From assembly GCA_947254665.1 (NCBI GenBank), contig CAMYEJ010000038.1, positions 1 to 10,945 on the forward strand: 10,945 nucleotides of DNA, given 5' to 3'. Within the stretch, counting starts at the first letter, position 1. Every line of letters begins with the position of its first letter. Below are positions 7,039 to 10,945 of this stretch, piece by piece. Below the pieces are notes generated by a model. The model was not told the DNA's origin. It saw only the letters and a program-made list of their open reading frames with translations, and did not search any database. The DNA is from an uncultured Peptoniphilus sp. GTDB lineage: Bacteria; Bacillota; Clostridia; Tissierellales; Peptoniphilaceae. Made by a program: the position numbers and the translations under genes.

Positions 7039-7068
7039 TAATTTCACCTATACATATTATTAACACTC

Positions 7069-7102
7069 GTAGCGGAACCTTTTAGGTTCCACAGCCGAAG
7101 GC
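7069..7102 (+). repeat. P-type hairpin repeat, copy 2
   Basis: A 34-base unit: GTAGCGGAACC (7069-7079), AT loop, GGTTCC (7085-7090), then ACAGCCGAAGGC (7091-7102). The stem is GGAACC/GGTTCC, so both arms differ from copies 1 and 3 (GGAAGC/GCTTCC) while pairing is kept. The end forms a mini-hairpin GCC-GAA-GGC. Length and layout are identical to the inverted copy 3. Confidence 0.75.
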
Positions 7103-7161
7103 GTGAAGTTTTTAAAATTTGCAAGTAATTTACAATAATTGAGCATCCTTCCTCCCAACTA

Positions 7162-7207
7162 GTCATCCTGAGTGGAAAAGGCGTTAGCCTTTGGAGTCGA
7201 AGGATCT
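7162..7207 (+). repeat. Q-type hairpin repeat, copy B
   Basis: It starts GTCATCCTGAGTGG and ends GAGTCGAAGGATCT (7194-7207). The middle is a perfect hairpin AAAGGC (7177-7182), loop GTTA, GCCTTT (7187-7192). It is preceded by CTCCCAACT (7152-7160), which also precedes copy C in its own orientation. Confidence 0.75.
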
Positions 7208-7285
7208 GACCTATATTTAACCTATTTTTTACAAAAAAATATTAAAAACTATTTCAACTACATTCACCCATATATAAACCCACCA

Positions 7286-7346
7286 AGGTTATACCCATTC
7301 GACTGCGACGGTTCCGCATTGCTCCACCGTCTCCGCTCAGGGTGAC
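7286..7346 (-). repeat. Q-type hairpin repeat, copy C (inverted)
   Basis: Read on the minus strand it begins GTCACCCTGAGCGGAG (7346 down to 7331) and ends GTCGAATGGGTATAACCT (7303 down to 7286), matching copy A in inverted orientation. The middle has a 6-bp stem, GACGGT (7307-7312) with ACCGTC (7326-7331), on a sequence unrelated to the middles of A and B. Confidence 0.72.
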
Positions 7347-7368
7347 TGCAGTTGGGAGATTTAGAGTA

Positions 7369-7402
7369 GCCTTCGGCTGTGGAAGCTCCTTGCTTCCGCT
7401 AC
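7369..7402 (-). repeat. P-type hairpin repeat, copy 3 (inverted)
   Basis: Read on the minus strand it is GTAGCGGAAGC (7402-7392), a 5-base loop, GCTTCC (7386-7381), then ACAGCCGAAGGC (7380-7369). It is 34 bases long, as is copy 2, but with stem GGAAGC/GCTTCC. The inverted Q copy C follows 22 bases beyond it in the same reading direction, joined by CTCCCAACT (plus-strand 7350-7358). Confidence 0.75.
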
Positions 7403-7419
7403 AAAAAATTATATTTACA

Positions 7420-7529
7420 GATGCTATCAGCAGACTGTTTCAACCAATCGGCTACGCCTCTTGGGAAACAGGTTGCATCACACCTACTAAGACTCACTAC
7501 ATTCGTCAAGCTAGGTTTAGACGGATAGC
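7420..7529. other. Dyad-rich segment, possible branched structure
   Basis: The core is a three-step hairpin: CTGTTTC (7435-7441) with GAAACAG (7465-7471), then CCAA (7444-7447) with TTGG (7461-7464), then GGC (7450-7452) with GCC (7456-7458). A second stem is possible between ACCTA (7482-7486) and TAGGT (7512-7516), and GCTATC (7423-7428) can close the whole with GATAGC (7524-7529). GATGC (7420-7424) and GCATC (7475-7479) offer a competing outer stem. It could be another dispersed repeat or part of a non-coding RNA; strand is unknown. Confidence 0.45.
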
Positions 7530-7587
7530 CTCTCTTATATTTTTCTTTTAATTCCATCCATATCCACAAAACTATTTTATTTAATGG

Positions 7588-7616
7588 TTGACAATAAAAC
7601 TTTAAAAGCTTATGAT
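7588..7616 (+). promoter_or_regulatory. Sigma-70-type promoter of the SNF transporter gene
   Basis: A perfect TTGACA (7588-7593) and TATGAT (7611-7616) are 17 bases apart. Transcription would begin near 7623, giving a leader of about 50 bases with AAGGAG at 7656-7661, 11 bases before the ATG. No riboswitch-like fold is seen in so short a leader. Confidence 0.85.
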
Positions 7617-7672
7617 TATATTTGAGTTTATTGAGTCAAAGCAATAAAGTATTTTAAGGAGAATTAATTTAA

Positions 7673-9010
7673 ATGAAAAACAATAAATTTACATCCACTT
7701 GGGGTTTTATTTTAACCACAGTCGGTTCTGCGGTGGGAATGGCGAACATGTGGGGCTTTCCATACAAACTTGCAGCTAATGGCGGTGGAGCTTTTTTAAT
7801 AGTGTATTTATTTTTTATAGCAATCTTTGCCTACTTCGGTCTATCTGCTGAGTATGCTGTGGGAAGATATTCGGAAACTGGAACCCTCGGTTCTTATGAA
7901 AAGGCTTGGTCACATGTGAAACTTTCTAAACTTGGGAAGGCTATTGGATTTTTACCTCTTCTAGGTTCCATTTGCATAGCTATCGGCTACGCGGTTATAA
8001 TTTCCTATGTTTTGAAATCCCTATTCCAAAGTTTGACTGGAAGTCTTATGACCATCGATGCAGACAATTGGTTTAAGTCTTTTTCAAGCACCAATTTCAG
8101 TGTCGTGCACTTCCACTTCATAGTTATATTCATCACTTTACTTACCTGTGTAAGTGGTGCCCACTCCATTGAAAAGGCAAACAAAATTATGATGCCACTA
8201 TTTTTTATTCTATTTGTAATCCTTGCGATTAGGGTTGCATTTTTACCGAACGCTTTTGACGGATACAAGTTTATGTTCACTCCAGATTGGAAGATGCTTC
8301 TTAATCCAAATGTGCTCGTTAGCGCTATGGGGCAGGCATTCTTCTCCCTATCCATCACCGGAAGCGGGATGATTGTCTGCGGTGCATATCTTCCTAAGGA
8401 CGAGGACATCGTGGGCGGTGCGAAACAGACGGCAATCTTCGACACCATCGCAGCTATGGTTGCAGCTCTAGTGATGATTCCTGCTCTGTTTTCATTCAGC
8501 GAAAATCCTGAAGGCGGTCCTGGACTTTTATTCGTAACCCTTCCAAAGATTTTACAAAACATGGTGGGCGGTAGAATTTTTGCAATCGCTCTCTACCTTG
8601 CAGTGTTATTCGGCGGGATTTCATCGCTACAAAATATGTTTGAAGTTGTCTGCGAGTCAATCCTCCACAATTTCAAAAGTCTAAGTAGAAAGACGGTCCT
8701 TGTTTTTATAGGTCTCATGGCATTTATACCAGGAGTTTTTATGGAGCCAATCGGCGGAGTGCCTGGCGCGATTCTCGGCGGATGGGGATCTTGGATGGAT
8801 CTCGTATCCATCTACATCATTCCAATGGGAGCAACCCTCGGTGCCTTCTCTTGGTTCTGGATTATGGATAGAGATTCCCTAATAGGAGAAATAAATACTG
8901 GAAGCAAGAAGACTTACACCAAGACTTGGTACTATATCGGCAAATTTATCTATGTGCCAATGGCGATGATCCTATGTTTTATCGCTCTCTACTACAAGAT
9001 TGCATTTTGA
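7673..9010 (+). CDS. Sodium-dependent transporter, SNF/NSS family
   Basis: This 445-aa membrane protein has the usual length of bacterial neurotransmitter:sodium symporters, which take up amino acids or related amines with Na+. The family opening is clear: GSAVGMANMWGFPYKLAANG (18-37), with GGAF after it. About eleven helices are visible, including TM6 (215-238) with FFSLSITGSG and TM8 (300-325) with FGGISSLQ. Aligned by eye to LeuT, sodium-site residues G18, A20, V21, N25, S225 and S317/S318 fit. Two sites do not: the outer-gate Arg of WRFP is Gly28, and the acidic residue matching LeuT E290 appears to be Ala261. The gene has its own promoter and terminator, so it stands alone. The substrate cannot be told from sequence. 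Confidence 0.93.
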   Translation: MKNNKFTSTWGFILTTVGSAVGMANMWGFPYKLAANGGGAFLIVYLFFIAIFAYFGLSAEYAVGRYSETGTLGSYEKAWSHVKLSKLGKAIGFLPLLGSICIAIGYAVIISYVLKSLFQSLTGSLMTIDADNWFKSFSSTNFSVVHFHFIVIFITLLTCVSGAHSIEKANKIMMPLFFILFVILAIRVAFLPNAFDGYKFMFTPDWKMLLNPNVLVSAMGQAFFSLSITGSGMIVCGAYLPKDEDIVGGAKQTAIFDTIAAMVAALVMIPALFSFSENPEGGPGLLFVTLPKILQNMVGGRIFAIALYLAVLFGGISSLQNMFEVVCESILHNFKSLSRKTVLVFIGLMAFIPGVFMEPIGGVPGAILGGWGSWMDLVSIYIIPMGATLGAFSWFWIMDRDSLIGEINTGSKKTYTKTWYYIGKFIYVPMAMILCFIALYYKIAF

Positions 9011-9073
9011 TTTAACCAAAATTTCAAGAAAGTTTTATCCATCAAAAAAATTTTAAGACTAAAGAAAATAACG

Positions 9074-9105
9074 AAACTGTCAAGATTTTCCTTGGCAGTT
9101 TTTTT
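9074..9105 (+). terminator. Intrinsic terminator of the SNF transporter gene
   Basis: AAACTGTCAAG (9074-9084) pairs with CTTGGCAGTTT (9091-9101), an 11-bp stem with one G-T wobble and a 6-base loop, followed by T residues to 9105. It lies about 65 bases after the transporter stop. Confidence 0.9.
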
Positions 9106-9114
9106 ATTTCCATG

Positions 9115-9141
9115 AAAAAACCGGCGACACTGCACCGGCTT
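9115..9141 (-). terminator. Minus-strand intrinsic terminator of the DUF4091 gene
   Basis: On the minus strand CCGGTG, a 6-base loop and CGCCGG form a stem with one U-G wobble, followed by six T (plus-strand A at 9115-9120). In the plus-strand transcript the same wobble becomes a C-A mismatch, so the structure is better suited to the minus-strand gene ending at 9245. Confidence 0.8.
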
Positions 9142-9244
9142 TTAATGGATTTTATGAAAAATTTTTTAAATTTTTAAACTTTGTAATTAAATGGTTAAAT
9201 TTTTAATCTCCGTATGTTATTTAAAACTACTGCGAGCAAAAATT

Positions 9245-10945
9245 TTACGAATTTAAAATTTTATTAAGCTCATAGTTAACTCTGTTCCTAGTTCTGATTA
9301 GGTATGAATCGCTCTTTGGATACTCGTAGAAAGTGATTGGTTCTGACAGATTCCTTTCCAAAATATCTAACACATACTCTTTAGAAGTGAGTCTTTCCAA
9401 ATAAGATAGGGCTCTCTCATCATAGAAGGCTTGAGCAAGTACCTTTGACCTTATGGAAGGCTCTGGAACCCCACCTCTGCCCGGATATACTAAGAATGCA
9501 TCTCCCGCCGGGAATCCATCGTCAGCATCGGTAACTTTGTAAGGGTCAATCTTCTTATAAGATAGGACCGAGTTGTAGAAATTGTATCCCCAATGCAAGA
9601 ATCCACTTACATTGAACTTGTACATTTGAATTCCAAAAATTCTATTTCTAGCAGAAGGCATGGACATAAATCTGTTGGCAACTTCTGTAAATTGTCCAAC
9701 ACAATAGTAAGTCCACAACTCATCTAAGCCGTCATTTAGAAAATCATGAATTACAGATGATGCAGCTACTGGTAGCTCTATCAAACCTTTTTCGAAGAAA
9801 TCATAGTGGGCAACTGCTTCAAAAGTTTTAAGGTCCTTAAATAGATCCTTCACTGACATATAAGCCTCTTTGTAGGACTTTATATGTTCCTTCCTAGGCA
9901 CGTCCGAAATATGGAAGTAGGTCTTGTCCAGCACTCCCCACTCTTTTAAATGAGCGACTAAATCAGGAATGAATTGTTCCAAGAACTTAGTGTACTCTCC
10001 CACTGATGGAGTGTCCCATCCAAAGATTTTCTTCTTCTTTCCATCTACTGTAGCCACGATGTTTGGCGTAAACTTGGCACCCCATTGGCTAAATATATGG
10101 GACATTTCAAAGTATTCAATGCCCTTTGATCTAACTAAATCTATCCATTTCTTTAAATTGTCGTAATTAAAATAGTACTTACCCTTCTTAACTTCGATGT
10201 CTATGAGCTGAACATTGGTCCTTTCCTTTCCAACTTGAGTGTCAAGGGTGTAGGTAAAGAGCGGTGTAAGCACCATGTTGCAACCCATGGAAGCATAATG
10301 ATTAAGGAAATTTGAAATAATCTTCCAGTGTCTATCTGAAAATACTTTTGCCTTGTAATAATCAGCCAAACAGTCGAGGTAGAACCATTCCGTATGGATA
10401 ATCTCTTGTTTAGGAAGTTCTACATCGTAAATCTTTACACTGGTTTTGCATTTGGCAAACACTTCTCCCTTAGCCATATTAGATTCAGCTTGACCCATGC
10501 TTTCGCCGATGGAAATAAGACTTATTTCAATAGGATATTCGCCGGCTAAGATGGAATCATCCACTTCCACGTCAATCCAAAGACTGGACCACAGACCGGA
10601 TCTAATCTTAACCACACCGTCCTTTGGAAGAGGCTTAAGTAGGTCTGGATAAAGTCCTGGAGTAGTCCTCAAATAATTGTCATCGACGATGGTCATTGCT
10701 GCCCTTGTAACTGGAACTGACTCCACTGTATAGACTTTAATATTGTTTTTAATAGGTGATTTTATCTCTACCTTTGCAAGTTGCCTAAAAGGAATGTTTG
10801 AAGAGTATGCAACTTGAAAAGAGATAACCTCACCTTTTAATCCAGTAATATTTAAAGTTTCAATATCATAAACGGGCTTTTCATCTAAAAATACTTTTTT
10901 CAGAGAAGAAACCGGAATCATTTCATATATAATTTCGCCTACATC
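9245..10945 (-). CDS. DUF4091 / GH123-like protein, probably 5'-partial
   Basis: At least 558 residues are visible from the first in-window ATG (10921). The N-terminal 165 residues are beta-rich (SSLKKVF at 5-11). A TIM-barrel-like part follows from about 175 (HTEWFYLDCLADYY) to about 450, with FHISDVP (336-342) and GFLHWGYNFYN (440-450), both typical of DUF4091 proteins, relatives of GH123 beta-N-acetylgalactosaminidases. In that family the segment normally reads D-E-P, the Asp-Glu pair being catalytic; here it is D340-V341-P342, so activity is doubtful. There is no signal peptide in view, so a cytoplasmic protein is suggested. The frame stays open to the window edge with no ribosome site before the 10921 ATG, so the start is probably just outside. 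It converges on the SNF transporter and is not in its operon. Confidence 0.85.
   Translation of the reverse strand, partial: DVGEIIYEMIPVSSLKKVFLDEKPVYDIETLNITGLKGEVISFQVAYSSNIPFRQLAKVEIKSPIKNNIKVYTVESVPVTRAAMTIVDDNYLRTTPGLYPDLLKPLPKDGVVKIRSGLWSSLWIDVEVDDSILAGEYPIEISLISIGESMGQAESNMAKGEVFAKCKTSVKIYDVELPKQEIIHTEWFYLDCLADYYKAKVFSDRHWKIISNFLNHYASMGCNMVLTPLFTYTLDTQVGKERTNVQLIDIEVKKGKYYFNYDNLKKWIDLVRSKGIEYFEMSHIFSQWGAKFTPNIVATVDGKKKKIFGWDTPSVGEYTKFLEQFIPDLVAHLKEWGVLDKTYFHISDVPRKEHIKSYKEAYMSVKDLFKDLKTFEAVAHYDFFEKGLIELPVAASSVIHDFLNDGLDELWTYYCVGQFTEVANRFMSMPSARNRIFGIQMYKFNVSGFLHWGYNFYNSVLSYKKIDPYKVTDADDGFPAGDAFLVYPGRGGVPEPSIRSKVLAQAFYDERALSYLERLTSKEYVLDILERNLSEPITFYEYPKSDSYLIRTRNRVNYELNKILNS

Larger units (their letters stand above)
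6846..7587. other. Gene-free, repeat-rich intergenic stretch
   Basis: No convincing gene is seen on either strand between the terminator at 6845 and the promoter at 7588. The stretch holds six short hairpin repeats of two types in both orientations (6891-7402) and a larger dyad-rich segment (7420-7529). An open frame of 69 codons at 7342-7551 runs through these repeats; it has no ribosome site or recognisable protein signal and is not accepted as a gene. No tRNA, rRNA or transposase remnant was found. Confidence 0.7.

Noticed and set aside
6891..7402. CRISPR array
   Set aside because: The repeats are of two types, in both orientations, unevenly spaced and each internally variable, with no cas genes nearby.
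6891..7529. Decayed insertion sequence
   Set aside because: Inverted copies A and C could look like terminal repeats, but there is no transposase remnant between them, no target duplication was seen, and other copies lie inside and outside the pair.
7342..7551. Plus-strand open frame of 69 codons in the intergenic region
   Set aside because: It runs through inverted repeat copies and the dyad-rich segment, has no ribosome site, and its product has no recognisable protein character.
8005..8562. Minus-strand open frame of 185 codons
   Set aside because: It lies wholly inside the SNF transporter gene on the opposite strand, without a ribosome site or known domain.

Overview
The window looks like chromosome from a low-GC, Gram-positive anaerobe of the Firmicutes. 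The evidence is A/T-rich coding sequence, strong AAGGAGG-type ribosome sites, a YtrA-type GntR regulator, intrinsic terminators with T-tracts, and a lipoprotein signal. Gene content is compatible with the Tissierellia/Peptoniphilaceae group, but this placement is from memory of gene style and is weak. There are nine protein genes, no tRNA, rRNA or CRISPR array, and no recognisable insertion sequence.

Region 1 (1-3007) is a compact four-gene operon: a YtrA-like GntR repressor with a TTG start, an ABC ATPase, a membrane permease with a large outside loop, and a small lipoprotein. The first three reading frames overlap, and a strong terminator closes the unit. By analogy with ytr-type operons it is probably a self-regulated export or sensing ABC system at the cell envelope. 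A dyad upstream of the first gene may be the repressor's operator.

Region 2 (about 3030-6845) is a second unit of three tightly packed genes: an ABCG-like ATPase with a degenerate FHA-like N-terminus, a six-helix ABC-2 permease, and a membrane-anchored zinc-ribbon protein whose outside part seems to be a duplicated beta-rich domain. It ends at a UUCG-loop terminator. These three probably form one transporter with an accessory surface protein. The substrate is unknown, and this is the least described system in the window.

Region 3 (6846-7587) is a long gene-free stretch packed with short hairpin repeats. Two repeat types (here called P and Q) occur in both orientations, with stem sequences that change together. 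Next to them lies a roughly 110-base dyad-rich segment that could fold into a branched structure.

Region 4 (7588-9105) is a stand-alone sodium-coupled transporter of the SNF/NSS family with a good sigma-70-type promoter (TTGACA, 17 bases, TATGAT) and its own terminator. It lacks two residues usually conserved in the family.

Region 5 (9115-10945, minus strand) is a DUF4091 / GH123-like protein that converges on the transporter and has its own minus-strand terminator. The expected Asp-Glu catalytic pair reads Asp-Val, so it may be inactive or work differently. Its reading frame stays open to the right edge, so its true start probably lies outside the window.
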